From: Streptomyces sp. NBC_00377
GTDB taxonomy: Bacteria > Actinomycetota > Actinomycetes > Streptomycetales > Streptomycetaceae
NCBI RefSeq assembly: GCF_036075115.1
Contig: NZ_CP107958.1
Coordinates: 4,898,001-4,962,000 of the forward strand
Direction: 5' to 3'
Length of the DNA stretch: 64,000 nt
Under the pieces are notes generated by a model, which searched no databases, was not told the origin of the DNA, and saw only the letters and a program-made list of their open reading frames with translations. Below, piece after piece: positions 47,803 to 57,711 of the stretch. Numbering within the stretch: position 1 is the first letter of the stretch; each line of letters starts with the position of its first letter. Position numbers and translations under genes: made by a program.

Positions 47803-47894
47803 GCACCTCGAGTGGTTTTCTCCCTGCACCCCGAGTGGTTTCCCCTCGGCACCCCGAGTGGTTTCCCCTCGGCACCCCGAGTGGTTTCCCCTCG
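47803..47894. repeat. 23-bp VNTR, four copies
   Basis: Four head-to-tail 23-bp units begin gcacc and contain ccgagtggtttcccctcg; copies at 47826-47848, 47849-47871 and 47872-47894 are identical and the first (47803-47825) is diverged. A partial fifth follows. The spacing is exact, with no unique spacers, so it is not CRISPR. Confidence 0.9.
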
Positions 47895-47937
47895 GCACCC
47901 CCGTCTTCGCCCTGGCCGACCGGCCGAGGCAACACCT

Positions 47938-47968
47938 GGGCCCGCCCTCCGAGCCGGAGGGCGGGCCC
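47938..47968. terminator. Terminator between pit and pstB
   Basis: gggcccgccctccg (47938-47951) pairs perfectly with 47955-47968 around a 3-nt loop and is followed by ttt. It is 90 nt past pstB on the minus strand and about 230 nt past pit. Confidence 0.8.
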
Positions 47969-48057
47969 TTTGTGTCCTCGCGGTGGCACCGCCATGCAGC
48001 ACCGCGAGGGGTTTGTGGGGAGGCGGCCGGAGCGGGCCCGCCCGGGGGTGGGTCGGT

Positions 48058-48834
<777 letters not shown>

Positions 48835-48902
48835 TTTTTTCTACTTCACTTCCAGTCGGTCGCTGAGGGGGTCCCGTGCGGCTCCAGCCGCGGATCGCTG
48901 AT

Positions 48903-49967
48903 TCAGCGACCGGTCTTCGGGGCCTTCCAGCGGGCGATGCCGCGGGCCACCAGGTTCAGGATCATCACGAAGGCGATCAGCGTGAGCGACGCGGCCCAGG
49001 CACGGTCGTAGGCCGCCGTCGAGCCCGCGCTCTGCGAGTACTGCTGGTAGATGTACAGCGGGAGCGAGGCCTGCGCACCCTCGAAGGGGTTCGCGTTGAT
49101 GAACGGGTTGCCGAAGACGAGCAGGAGGACCGGCGCCGTCTCGCCCGCGATACGGGCGATCGCCAGCATCACGCCCGTGATGATGCCTCCGATCGAGGTC
49201 GGGACTACCACCTTCAGGATCGTGCGCCACTTCGGGACGCCGAGAGCGAGCGACGCCTCGCGCAGCTCGTTCGGGACCAGCTTCAGCATTTCCTCTGTCG
49301 AGCGTACGACGACCGGCATCATCAGGATCGCCAGGGCGAGGGAGCCCGCGAACCCGAAGGGCTGCATGTCGAACATCAGCATCAGGCTGAGGATGAACAG
49401 ACCCGCGACGATCGACGGGATGCCCGTCATGACGTCCACGAAGAACGTGACGGACTTCGCCAGGGCGCCCCGGCCGTATTCGACCAGGTAGATCGCCGTC
49501 AGGATGCCGATCGGGGCGCCGATCGCGGTCGCCAGGCCCACCTGCTCCAGGCTGCCGAGGATCGCGTGGTAGATGCCGCCGCCCGGCTCGCTGTCCGCGA
49601 CCACGCCCATGGAGTGGGTGAGGAAGTAGACGTCCAGGACCTTCACACCGCGCTGGATCGTCGTCCAGAGGAGGGAGACCAGCGGGACCACGGCCAGGAG
49701 GAACGCCACCCAGACCAGGCCGGTCGCCACCCGGTCCTTCGCCTGGCGGCGGCCCTCCACCTTCGCGGCGATGCCGAAGGTGCCGAGGATGAAGAGGAGG
49801 CCGGCGATCAGGCCCCACTGGACCTTGCTGTCGAGGCCGCCGGCGAGACCGATGGCGACGGCGAGGACGAGCGAGCCGCCCGCGATGGCCCAGGGGGACC
49901 ACCTCGGCAGGCTGGCCGCGCGGAGCGTGCTCGGGGCCTTGTCGGCTACTGCTGCTGCGTGGCTCAT
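48903..49967 (-). CDS. pstA: Phosphate ABC transporter permease PstA
   Basis: A 354-residue membrane permease with about seven helices and the EAA loop (ELREASLALGVPKWRTILKVVVPTSIGGI) that contacts PstB. Its ATG overlaps the pstC stop as ATGA, indicating coupling. Confidence 0.96.
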   Translation of the reverse strand: MSHAAAVADKAPSTLRAASLPRWSPWAIAGGSLVLAVAIGLAGGLDSKVQWGLIAGLLFILGTFGIAAKVEGRRQAKDRVATGLVWVAFLLAVVPLVSLLWTTIQRGVKVLDVYFLTHSMGVVADSEPGGGIYHAILGSLEQVGLATAIGAPIGILTAIYLVEYGRGALAKSVTFFVDVMTGIPSIVAGLFILSLMLMFDMQPFGFAGSLALAILMMPVVVRSTEEMLKLVPNELREASLALGVPKWRTILKVVVPTSIGGIITGVMLAIARIAGETAPVLLLVFGNPFINANPFEGAQASLPLYIYQQYSQSAGSTAAYDRAWAASLTLIAFVMILNLVARGIARWKAPKTGR

Positions 49968-50992
49968 GCGTTGGCCCCCGAGTACTCACTGCGGCGGGCG
50001 ATGATCATGCGTGCCGCGCCGTTGACCAGCAGGGTGATGACGAACAGGACCAGACCGGAGGCGATGAGCGCGTCACGGCCGAACTCCGTCGCCTCGTTGA
50101 ACTTGCTGGCGATGTTCTGGGCGAAGGTGCCGCCGCCGGGGTTGAGGAGGCTGGCGTGGATGTCGAAGTCGGGGGAGAGGACCGTGGCCACGGCCATCGT
50201 CTCGCCGAGTGCGCGGCCGAGGCCCAGCATCGAGGCCGAGATCACTCCGGAGCGGCCGAAGGGGAGCACCGACATGCGGATGACCTCCCAGCGGGTGGCG
50301 CCGAGCGCCAGGGCCGCCTCCTCGTGCATCTGCGGGACCTGGCGGAAGACCTCGCGGCTGACGTTGGTGATGACCGGGAGGATCATCACGGCCAGCAGGA
50401 TGCCCACCGTGAGCATCGAGCGCGGGGCGCCGTCGTCCCAGGAGAAGACGCCGGTCCAGCCGAGGTATTCGTCCAGCCAGCCGAACAGGCCGGTCATGTG
50501 CGGTACGAGGACCAGGGCGCCCCAGAGGCCGTACACGATGGACGGTACGGCGGCGAGGAGGTCGATCACGTACGCGACGGGCCCGCTCATGCGGCGCGGG
50601 GCGTAGTGGGTGATGAACAGGGCGATCGCGACGGCGATCGGGACCGCGATGACCATCGCGATGACCGACGAGACCACCGTGCCGAAGGCCAGGACCGCGA
50701 TGCCGAACTTCGGCGGGACGAGGCTGGTGTTCCACTCGAACGCGGTCAGGAAGTTGGCGTCGTCCTTGCTGATGGCGAGGCTCGCCCGATAGGTGAGGAA
50801 GACCGCGATCGCAGCCATGATCACCAACAGGAAGATGCCCGAGCCGCGGGAGAGACCGAGGAAGATCCGGTCACCGGGTCGGGTGGCGCCGCGTGCCGCG
50901 CGCTTCTGCTCGGCCGTCTCCGGCGGCGGGGTCGCGGGGCTCGTGGGGGGAGGGGTGTCGTCCCTGGCTGTGTTCTGTGTCGATATGTCCAT
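49964..50992 (-). CDS. pstC: Phosphate ABC transporter permease PstC
   Basis: A 342-residue permease. A Pro/Thr-rich cytoplasmic N-terminus precedes six or seven helices; the EAA loop is PQMHEEAALALGATRWEVIRMSVLPFGRSGV. It partners PstA. ATG 50992 has GGAGA upstream and lies 141 nt past the pstS stop. Confidence 0.96.
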   Translation of the reverse strand: MDISTQNTARDDTPPPTSPATPPPETAEQKRAARGATRPGDRIFLGLSRGSGIFLLVIMAAIAVFLTYRASLAISKDDANFLTAFEWNTSLVPPKFGIAVLAFGTVVSSVIAMVIAVPIAVAIALFITHYAPRRMSGPVAYVIDLLAAVPSIVYGLWGALVLVPHMTGLFGWLDEYLGWTGVFSWDDGAPRSMLTVGILLAVMILPVITNVSREVFRQVPQMHEEAALALGATRWEVIRMSVLPFGRSGVISASMLGLGRALGETMAVATVLSPDFDIHASLLNPGGGTFAQNIASKFNEATEFGRDALIASGLVLFVITLLVNGAARMIIARRSEYSGANA

Positions 50993-51132
50993 GGAGGTCT
51001 CCGGTCTGCGGAGCCGCCTGCGGTGTGGGGGCGGCTCGGGTGGGGCCGGGTTGCGGGCGGCCCCTGGCGGCGGTGCACCGGACGGGTGCGGTCCGGACCG
51101 GGTCTCCCCGGCGCCGGACCGCACCGCTCAGA

Positions 51133-52260
51133 TCAGCTCAGGCCCTCGATGGTGGTGCGGACCTTGGAGATGATGGCGTCGGGGATCGGCGCGTAGTCGA
51201 TGCCCGAGAGGATGCCCTGCCCGTCCTCGCTGGCGATGTAGCGCAGGAACGCCTTGGTGGCCGGCAGGGTGGCGGCCTTGTTGCCCTTGTCGCAGGCGAT
51301 CTCGTAGGTGACCAGGGTGAGCGGGTAGGCGCCCTCGGCCTTGGTGTTGTAGTCGAGCTTCAGCGACAGGTCGCTGCCGGTGCCGACGACCTGCGCGGCG
51401 GCGACGGCCTTGGTGGCGCCGTCGGAGGAGGGCTTGACCGGGGCCGCGGCGCCCGTGTTGACGGCGACGGTGCCGAGGCCGTCCTTCGCGTACGACAGCT
51501 CCATGTAGCCGATGGCGCCGTTGGTCTGCTTGACGCCCTGGGCGACACCGGAGGAGCCGGCCGCGGCCTGGCCGCCCTTGGCCTGCCAGGCCTTGCCGCC
51601 GGAGTACTTCCAGTTGTCCGGGGTGGCGGCGATCAGGTACTTGGTGAAGTTGTCCGTGGTGCCGGACTCGTCCGAGCGGTGGTACGGCTGGATCTTCAGG
51701 TCGGGCAGCTTCGCGCCGGGGTTGAGCTTGGCGATCGCGGCGTCGTTCCAGTTGGTGATCTTGCCGTCGAAGATCTTGGCGATCGTCGCGGCGTCGAGGA
51801 CGAGGCTGTCCACGCCGGAGACGTTGAAGGCGACGGCGATCGGGCCGGCCACCATCGGCAGGTCGATGCCCTGGCCGCCGGTGCAGACCGACTTGGAGGC
51901 GGCGACGGCGTCGGGCTTCAGCGCGGAGTCCGAGCCGGCGAAGGCGACCTGGCCCTGGGTGAACGCGGTGACACCGGCGCCGGAGCCGGAACCCTTGTAG
52001 TTGACCTGGACGCCCGAGCAGGCCTGCGTGAAGTTCTTGACCCACGCGTCGATCGCGTTCTTCTGCGCGGAGGAGCCGTCGGCGAGGAGCTGGCCCTTGG
52101 CGTCGTCACACTTGATGGAGCCGGCGGCCGCGGTGGCGGAGGAGCTGCTGCCGCTGCTGGTGCCGGTGTCGTCGGAGCCGCACGCCGTGAGGGCCAGGGC
52201 GCCGGAGACGGCGAGAGCACCGAGGGAGAGAGCCCGCCGGTTCATGCGCTGAAGCTTCAC
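51133..52260 (-). CDS. pstS: Phosphate-binding lipoprotein PstS
   Basis: A 375-residue periplasm-equivalent binding protein. The signal peptide ends in the lipobox LTAC; phosphate-contacting motifs include LLADGSSAQ, AGSDSAL and PYHRSDESGTTDNF. It captures phosphate outside the membrane and delivers it to PstCA. GTG 52260 (AAGGA upstream) was chosen over ATG 52245. PHO boxes and a likely PhoP-dependent promoter lie about 130-170 nt upstream. Confidence 0.96.
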   Translation of the reverse strand: MKLQRMNRRALSLGALAVSGALALTACGSDDTGTSSGSSSSATAAAGSIKCDDAKGQLLADGSSAQKNAIDAWVKNFTQACSGVQVNYKGSGSGAGVTAFTQGQVAFAGSDSALKPDAVAASKSVCTGGQGIDLPMVAGPIAVAFNVSGVDSLVLDAATIAKIFDGKITNWNDAAIAKLNPGAKLPDLKIQPYHRSDESGTTDNFTKYLIAATPDNWKYSGGKAWQAKGGQAAAGSSGVAQGVKQTNGAIGYMELSYAKDGLGTVAVNTGAAAPVKPSSDGATKAVAAAQVVGTGSDLSLKLDYNTKAEGAYPLTLVTYEIACDKGNKAATLPATKAFLRYIASEDGQGILSGIDYAPIPDAIISKVRTTIEGLS

Positions 52261-52377
52261 TTGGGGAAGGTCCTTCCAGGAGCCGCCGTCCTGAATTCCG
52301 GCGGCGTGCGGAGTATGCAGAAGTCTGCTCGGCACGGACACGACCCCCCGGGTCGCGCATCGCACCGCGTAAGGCCG

Positions 52378-52432
52378 AAATTAGGCAGAACAGGTGAAGG
52401 CGCCTACGGGCGCGGGTGAACGGGGGGTGAAC
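52378..52432 (-). promoter_or_regulatory. PHO boxes and putative pstS promoter
   Basis: On the minus strand two adjacent 11-bp units, GTTCACCCCCC (52432-52422) and GTTCACCCGCG (52421-52411), match the Streptomyces PhoP direct-repeat consensus. A further unit, CTTCACCTGTT (52399-52389), is exactly in phase two units downstream. TAATTT at 52383-52378 could be the -10 and no normal -35 is present, as expected for a PhoP-activated promoter. Phosphate starvation should induce pstSCAB from here. Confidence 0.8.
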
Positions 52433-52514
52433 CCCTGGGGACGGTGCGGTTAGGTCACGGAACGCTCACGTCGAGGACACGGTGCGATTCCGGCGACCAC
52501 CGGTGTGTCCCCCG

Positions 52515-53036
52515 TTATGCCAGGTGCAGGACGTGCAGCAGGGCGTCCACGAGGGTGCGGTCCCTCGGCTGGGTGAGCCGGTCGCGGGCGGCCGGCGGGG
52601 GAAGCCACAGGAGCCGGTCGACCTCGTCGTTCGGGGTGAACGACCCGGACACGGCCTCGGCCGCCCAGTAGCGGACCTCCTTGGGCCGCCCGTTCGCCTC
52701 GTAGTCCATGGTCGGCAGCCGGTCGCCGGGCGTTGCCCGGTGACCGGTCTCCTCCTCGACCTCACGCAGGGCGCCCGCGAGCGGGTCCTCGCCACGTTTC
52801 AGCTTGCCCTTGGGGTGCGACCAGTCGTCGTACTTGGGACGGTGGACGAGACAGAGCTCCAGCCCGCCGTCCGCCGGGGAGCGGCGCCACAGCACACAGC
52901 CGGCCGCCTGGACCGGGGTCTCGTCGGGGGACCCGTGGGTTTCACGGGTTTCTGCGGGGGTGTTGTCGGAGGGGTCGTCGTAGCTGCCGTAGGGGGTTCC
53001 TCCGGCCGTGCCCTCGGCGTTGTGCGCGGTGCTCAT
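52515..53036 (-). CDS. Nudix hydrolase (MutT-like)
   Basis: A 173-residue protein with an N-terminal acidic linker and a Nudix box: GKLKRGEDPLAGALREVEEETG fits GX5EX7REUXEEXGU. It would hydrolyse nucleoside diphosphate derivatives such as oxidised dNTPs, or possibly diphosphoinositol/polyphosphate-like substrates; the last idea is only suggested by the operon. ATG 53036 has GAGGA 5 nt upstream. It is the third gene of the ppk-CHAD-Nudix operon, 23 nt after the CHAD stop. Confidence 0.9.
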   Translation of the reverse strand: MSTAHNAEGTAGGTPYGSYDDPSDNTPAETRETHGSPDETPVQAAGCVLWRRSPADGGLELCLVHRPKYDDWSHPKGKLKRGEDPLAGALREVEEETGHRATPGDRLPTMDYEANGRPKEVRYWAAEAVSGSFTPNDEVDRLLWLPPPAARDRLTQPRDRTLVDALLHVLHLA

Positions 53037-53059
53037 CCTGGTCCTCACCACCTGTTCGG

Positions 53060-54181
53060 TCAGGGTGCGGCGACGGTCTGCTTCTGCCACGAGCGCTGGA
53101 AGGCGTACCGGGCGGCCTCCACCTCGTGCCGCTGGTCCGCGTGCAGCACGCCCAGCGCGTACGCCGTCGCGGGCGCGATCCTGGGGGTGCGGGCCGCCTG
53201 GGCCGCGGCGGAGGACGCCTCCGAGGCGTCACGGTGCCGGTCGAGGGCCTCGCCCGCCGAGAGCAGGCGGATCTCCAGGGGGGTGCCCCGCCCGTGCACG
53301 ACCTCGCAGGCGTACCGGTGCAGCCGCAGCAGCAGGCGGACCTGGTGCCAGGGTGCGTCCTGCGGGTGCGGGGCCGGGTCCGGGGAGAGGCCGTGGATCA
53401 GGGCCTCCGCGTTGTAGGGGCTGCCCGCGGTGACGAGCGGCAGCGCGGCGACCGCGTCGGCGAGGCGGTCCGCGGCCGCCATGGCGAGGGGCCGCAGGTC
53501 GGTGGCGGGGGCGGCGGCGGTCAGGGGGACCTCGCTGGCGAGGACGGCGACCTTGTCCGCGACGGCGTGGAAGCGGGAGGAGCCCAGGGCATGCAGAGCG
53601 GTGGAGTGGGCCCGGGTGCGGGCGAGGGTGAGCTGCCGGTCCAGGAGGGCGCCCGCCTTCGCCGCGCCCACGGTGAGATTGCCGCGGTCGGGGACCGCCG
53701 GGTGGGCGGCGGCGCGGGCGCCCCCGCCCGGGCCTGCCGGGCCGGCAGGCTGGGGCGGCACGGGCGCCGGGCCCGACAGCCGGTTCAGCGCCAGCAGCAG
53801 CCGCTCCAGACGGGCCCCGTACGCGTGCTCCAGGGCCAGCGTGCCCGACAGCCACGCCAGTTCGGGGCGGATGTCCTCCGACCACTCGGGCTCGAGCAGC
53901 GGACGGAAGGTGTGCAGGCTGCCGCTGATGCGGCGGGCCGAGCGGCGCAGGGCGCGCGCCGCGTCGAGGCGCGCCTGCGCGCTGCTCGCCGCGGCGCCTG
54001 CCGCCGAGGACCCTGCCGGGGCGCCCGCCGAGCCGTTCGACGCGGCGCCTCCCGTCTCCCGGTGCAGACGCAGCGCCCGGAGGAACTCCGTGGCCTGGCC
54101 CCGGAGGTAGCCCGCGAGGGCGTCCCCCGTGGTCAGGGGCCCGGCCGCGGGGTCCGTCAGGTCATGGTGTCGCTGTGCCAC
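53060..54181 (-). CDS. CHAD domain polyphosphate-binding protein
   Basis: A 373-residue helical protein with the conserved-histidine alpha-helical (CHAD) pattern: repeated Arg/His/Lys-rich helices (ARALRRSARRISGSLHTFRPLL, RLLLRLHRYACEV) that bind polyphosphate in known members. An Ala/Ser-rich insert (about 45-65) and a Pro/Gly insert (about 140-165) separate the helices. GTG 54181 has GGAGG 7 nt upstream and overlaps ppk by 20 nt, so it is probably translationally coupled to the polyphosphate kinase. Confidence 0.88.
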   Translation of the reverse strand: MAQRHHDLTDPAAGPLTTGDALAGYLRGQATEFLRALRLHRETGGAASNGSAGAPAGSSAAGAAASSAQARLDAARALRRSARRISGSLHTFRPLLEPEWSEDIRPELAWLSGTLALEHAYGARLERLLLALNRLSGPAPVPPQPAGPAGPGGGARAAAHPAVPDRGNLTVGAAKAGALLDRQLTLARTRAHSTALHALGSSRFHAVADKVAVLASEVPLTAAAPATDLRPLAMAAADRLADAVAALPLVTAGSPYNAEALIHGLSPDPAPHPQDAPWHQVRLLLRLHRYACEVVHGRGTPLEIRLLSAGEALDRHRDASEASSAAAQAARTPRIAPATAYALGVLHADQRHEVEAARYAFQRSWQKQTVAAP

Positions 54182-56393
54182 GCCGGCGCCTCCGCGCGTC
54201 TATGAGCATCTCCTGGACGTTGCGCAGGGGCGCGCCGTCCGCGTCGTGCGAGTGCCGGATCCACTCGCCGTCCGGGCCGAGGTGCCAGGAGGCCGTGGAG
54301 TCGGACATGCCTGTTTCCAGGAACCGGTTCAGGGTCGCCCGGTGGGCCGGGTCGGTGACCCTGACCAGGGCCTCGATACGGCGGTCGAGGTTGCGGTGCA
54401 TCATGTCGGCGCTGCCGATCCACACCTCGGGCTCTCCGCCGTTGCCGAACCCGAAGACCCGGGAGTGCTCCAGGAAACGGCCGAGGATGGAGCGGACCCG
54501 GATGTTGTCGGACAGGCCCGGCACACCCGGGCGCACCGCGCAGATGCCGCGCACCCACACGTCGACCTGCACGCCCGCCTGGGACGCTCGGTAGAGGGAG
54601 TCGATCAGGGCCTCGTCGACGATCGAGTTGACCTTGATGCGGACGTGCGCGGGCCGTCCGGCGCGGTGGTGCTGGATCTCCTTGTCGATGCGGGCGATCA
54701 GCCCGTCCCGCAGGGACTTGGGGGCGACGAGGAGACGGCGGTAGGTCTCGCGGCGGGAGTAGCCGGAGAGCCGGTTGAAGAGGTCGGAGAGGTCCGCGCC
54801 GACCTGCGGGTCGGCGGTGAGCAGGCCCAGGTCCTCGTAGAGCCGGGCCGTCTTCGGGTGGTAGTTGCCGGTGCCGACGTGGCAGTAGCGCCGTAGCGTG
54901 TCGCCTTCCTGACGGACCACCAGCGACAGCTTGCAGTGCGTCTTGAGGCCGACGAGGCCGTAGACGACGTGGCAGCCGGCCTCCTCCAGCTTGCGCGCCC
55001 ACTTGATGTTGGCGTGCTCGTCGAAGCGGGCCTTGATCTCGACGAGGACGAGGACCTGCTTGCCGGACTCGGCGGCCTCGATGAGCGCGTCGACTATCGG
55101 GGAGTCGCCCGAGGTCCGGTACAGGGTCTGCTTGATGGCGAGGACGTCCGGGTCCAGCGCCGCCTGCTCCAGGAACGCCTGCACGGACGTCGAGAAGGAG
55201 TCGTACGGGTGGTGCAGCAGGACGTCCCGGCTGCGCAGGGCCGCGAAGATGTCCGGCGGGGACGCCGACTCGACCTCGGCGAGATCGCGGTGGGTGCCGG
55301 CGATGAACTTCTTGTACTTCAGCTCGGGCCGGTCGAGGCCGCTGATGCGGAAGAGGCCGGTGAGGTCGAGGGGGCCCGGCAGCGGGTAGACCTCGGCCTC
55401 GCTGATCTTCAGCTCGCGCACCAGCAGGTCGAGCACCTCGCGGTCGATGGACTCCTCGACCTCCAGCCGCACCGGCGGCCCGAAGCGACGCCGCATGAGC
55501 TCCTTCTCCAGGGCCTGGAGCAGGTTCTCGGCGTCGTCCTCCTCGACCTCGAGGTCCTCGTTGCGGGTGAGCCGGAAGGCGTGGTGCTCCAGCACCTCCA
55601 TGCCCGGGAACAGCTCCTCCAGGTGCGCGCCGATGACGTCCTCGATGGGGACGTAGCGGCCGGGGGAGCTCTCCAGGAAGCGGGACAGCAGCGGGGGCAC
55701 CTTGACGCGTGCGAAGTGCTTGTGACCGCTGACCGGGTTGCGCACGACGACCGCGAGGTTCAGCGACAGACCCGAGATGTACGGGAAGGGGTGCGCGGGG
55801 TCCACGGCGAGGGGGGTGAGCACCGGGAAGATCTGGTGCCGGAAGAGCGTGAAGAGGCGCGCCTGCTCCTTCTCCGTCAGCTCGCTCCAGCGGACCAGGT
55901 GGATGCCCTCCTCCGCGAGGGCGGGCGCGATGTCCTCGTGGTAGGTCGCGGCGTGCCGTGCCATGAGTTCCCGCGAGCGGGCCCAGATCATCTCCAGCAC
56001 CTCGCGCGGCTGGAGACCGGAGGCCGAGCGGGTGGCCACGCCGGTGGCGATACGGCGCTTCAGACCGGCCACCCGGACCATGAAGAACTCGTCCAGGTTG
56101 CTGGCGAAGATGGCGAGGAAGTTGGCCCGTTCGAGGAGAGGCGTGTTCGGGTCCTCGGCGAGCTCCAGGACGCGCTCGTTGAAGGCGAGCCAGCTGCGTT
56201 CCCGGTCCAGGAAACGGCCGTGCGGCAGCTGCGGGCCGTCGTACGGCGCCTCCTCGTACGTGTCGAGGTCGGCGTCGATGTCGGGCTCGAGATCGGAGAC
56301 CACTGCGGCGACGGTGTGCGGGCGGTGCGCGGCGATGGAGCCCACGGAGGGCTGCGCGTGCTGGACCTCGGCCTGGGCGTCTGACTGGCTCAT
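54162..56393 (-). CDS. ppk: Polyphosphate kinase 1
   Basis: A 743-residue enzyme that makes polyphosphate from ATP, and the reverse. All four PPK1 regions are present: the N-terminal domain (FLDRERSWLAFNERVLELA), head domain, and two C-terminal PLD-like domains carrying the autophosphorylated His in RYCHVGTGNYHPKTARLYEDLG and the second His in IGSADMMHRNLDRRIE. It starts with ATG 56393. It is the first gene of a three-gene operon with a CHAD protein and a Nudix hydrolase, next to the Pst system. S. coelicolor ppk (SCO4145) is known to be PhoP-dependent; no good PHO box was found here. Confidence 0.97.
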   Translation of the reverse strand: MSQSDAQAEVQHAQPSVGSIAAHRPHTVAAVVSDLEPDIDADLDTYEEAPYDGPQLPHGRFLDRERSWLAFNERVLELAEDPNTPLLERANFLAIFASNLDEFFMVRVAGLKRRIATGVATRSASGLQPREVLEMIWARSRELMARHAATYHEDIAPALAEEGIHLVRWSELTEKEQARLFTLFRHQIFPVLTPLAVDPAHPFPYISGLSLNLAVVVRNPVSGHKHFARVKVPPLLSRFLESSPGRYVPIEDVIGAHLEELFPGMEVLEHHAFRLTRNEDLEVEEDDAENLLQALEKELMRRRFGPPVRLEVEESIDREVLDLLVRELKISEAEVYPLPGPLDLTGLFRISGLDRPELKYKKFIAGTHRDLAEVESASPPDIFAALRSRDVLLHHPYDSFSTSVQAFLEQAALDPDVLAIKQTLYRTSGDSPIVDALIEAAESGKQVLVLVEIKARFDEHANIKWARKLEEAGCHVVYGLVGLKTHCKLSLVVRQEGDTLRRYCHVGTGNYHPKTARLYEDLGLLTADPQVGADLSDLFNRLSGYSRRETYRRLLVAPKSLRDGLIARIDKEIQHHRAGRPAHVRIKVNSIVDEALIDSLYRASQAGVQVDVWVRGICAVRPGVPGLSDNIRVRSILGRFLEHSRVFGFGNGGEPEVWIGSADMMHRNLDRRIEALVRVTDPAHRATLNRFLETGMSDSTASWHLGPDGEWIRHSHDADGAPLRNVQEMLIDARRRRRGTATP

Positions 56394-56647
56394 GTAGCCA
56401 TTCTTCCGCGCCAGGAGCGTGACCGGCGCGTCGGAACGTGCGGGCGGGATCGCTGTGGAGTCTCCTCGGGGCCGATTTTCCCCGGGAGGCGGCGAAGGCT
56501 CGGGCACGGCGGGCTTCATTCGCCGAGGGTCGCAAGGTCGTCTGAACCGACGGTTACGGCGACATGGCGTGCGGGATATCGGGGGGCGGCTCGCGGGGGT
56601 GGCCCTTGGGCGGCTAGCGAGGTGGCGGACGGCCGGGAAACGCAAGA

Positions 56648-56686
56648 GCGCGTACGTCCCCTCCCCCGGTGGAGGGACGTACGCGC
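56648..56686 (-). terminator. Terminator of the YtrA-type ABC operon
   Basis: gcgcgtacgtccc (56648-56660) pairs exactly with 56674-56686. It lies 18 nt past the last permease stop on the minus strand. The rest of the 310-bp gap before ppk shows no gene. Confidence 0.8.
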
Positions 56687-56703
56687 CCTTGGTCTTGCGG
56701 GTG

Positions 56704-57711
56704 TCAGGCGGTGCGGCGGCGCAGCAGCCGGAAGGCGGCGGCGGTCACGGCGGCCGTGACGGCGAGCACGACGCCGGTCTCCACGAGGTGGAGCGGCCAG
56801 TAGTGGGACTCGGGGTGGTAGGTGGTGTAGAAACCGGTGACGCCCAGGTCGTCGAAGCAGCCCCGCGTGTGGGCGGTCGAGCCGCCGTAGCACTGGGTGA
56901 CGGGGAAGGACGGGACCTGGTGGCCGTGGACCAGGGCGCCGTTCTCCACCTCCCACGCGGACGTGGGGAGGGCGAGCTCCCCGTTCTGGCCGGTGGTGAC
57001 GGTCACCGCGGGCCAGAAGGACGCGCGCACCTGTGCCACGGCGTAGCCGAGCAGCCCGGTCGCGACCACGGAGACCGCGAGGGCGGGCAGTGCGCGGCGT
57101 ATCAGGAGCGCGGTGACGGCGCCGACGGCGAGGGCGCACAGGGCGTACGCGACGGTGGCCGGGCCGCGGGAGAGGTACGCGTCGTCGGACATCCAGCCGT
57201 GGTACTGCGGGTCCTGTTCGGCGCTCCAGGCCCAGCGGTACACGAGGACCAGGGCGGTGGCGCCGACGGTCACGACGAGCGCGGGGACGGCCAGCTTGGC
57301 GGCCAGCCAGCGGGTGGGGGAGACGCCCTGGGTCCAGGCGAAGCGCGCGGTGCCGCTCTCCAGCTCACGCCCGATCAGCGCGCCGCCCGCGTATGCGGCC
57401 ACGGCGAGGAAGAGGTACGAGGTCAGGAGGCCTATCCAGCCGACCGTCACGCTGTGGCCGACCCAGACGATGGACCTGCTGCACAGGTCGGGACCCATAC
57501 GGTCACAAACCTCCGCGGCAGCGCGCGCGTCCCTGCCGGCGGACTCGGTGGCCCACACCAGCCAGCCGCACAGGACCACCACGAGGCCGGCCCAGACGAC
57601 GAGGGCGGCGCGGTGCACGCGCAGCACCGTGCGGGCGGTGCCCGGCGCATGGGGGCGCGGGCCGGGGCGGCCGACGGTGGACCTGGGGCTCGCATCGGCG
57701 ACGGTCATCAT
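56704..57711 (-). CDS. ABC transporter permease (second of a paralogous pair)
   Basis: A 335-residue membrane protein with about six helices. It shares with its upstream neighbour the blocks ALIGRELESGTARFAWTQGVSPTRWLAAKLAVPAL and GFYTTYHPESHYWPL, so the pair arose by duplication. The large extracellular loop contains two Cys pairs. Start ATG 57711 overlaps the upstream stop (ATGA). It is an ABC-2-type exporter subunit working with the ATPase encoded two genes upstream. Confidence 0.85.
   Translation of the reverse strand: MMTVADASPRSTVGRPGPRPHAPGTARTVLRVHRAALVVWAGLVVVLCGWLVWATESAGRDARAAAEVCDRMGPDLCSRSIVWVGHSVTVGWIGLLTSYLFLAVAAYAGGALIGRELESGTARFAWTQGVSPTRWLAAKLAVPALVVTVGATALVLVYRWAWSAEQDPQYHGWMSDDAYLSRGPATVAYALCALAVGAVTALLIRRALPALAVSVVATGLLGYAVAQVRASFWPAVTVTTGQNGELALPTSAWEVENGALVHGHQVPSFPVTQCYGGSTAHTRGCFDDLGVTGFYTTYHPESHYWPLHLVETGVVLAVTAAVTAAAFRLLRRRTA

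Noticed and set aside
47803..47894. CRISPR array
   Set aside because: Units abut with no unique spacers and no cas genes are present.
56394..56500. PHO box upstream of ppk
   Set aside because: Only a single GGTCACG-like unit is visible and no second unit at 11-bp spacing.
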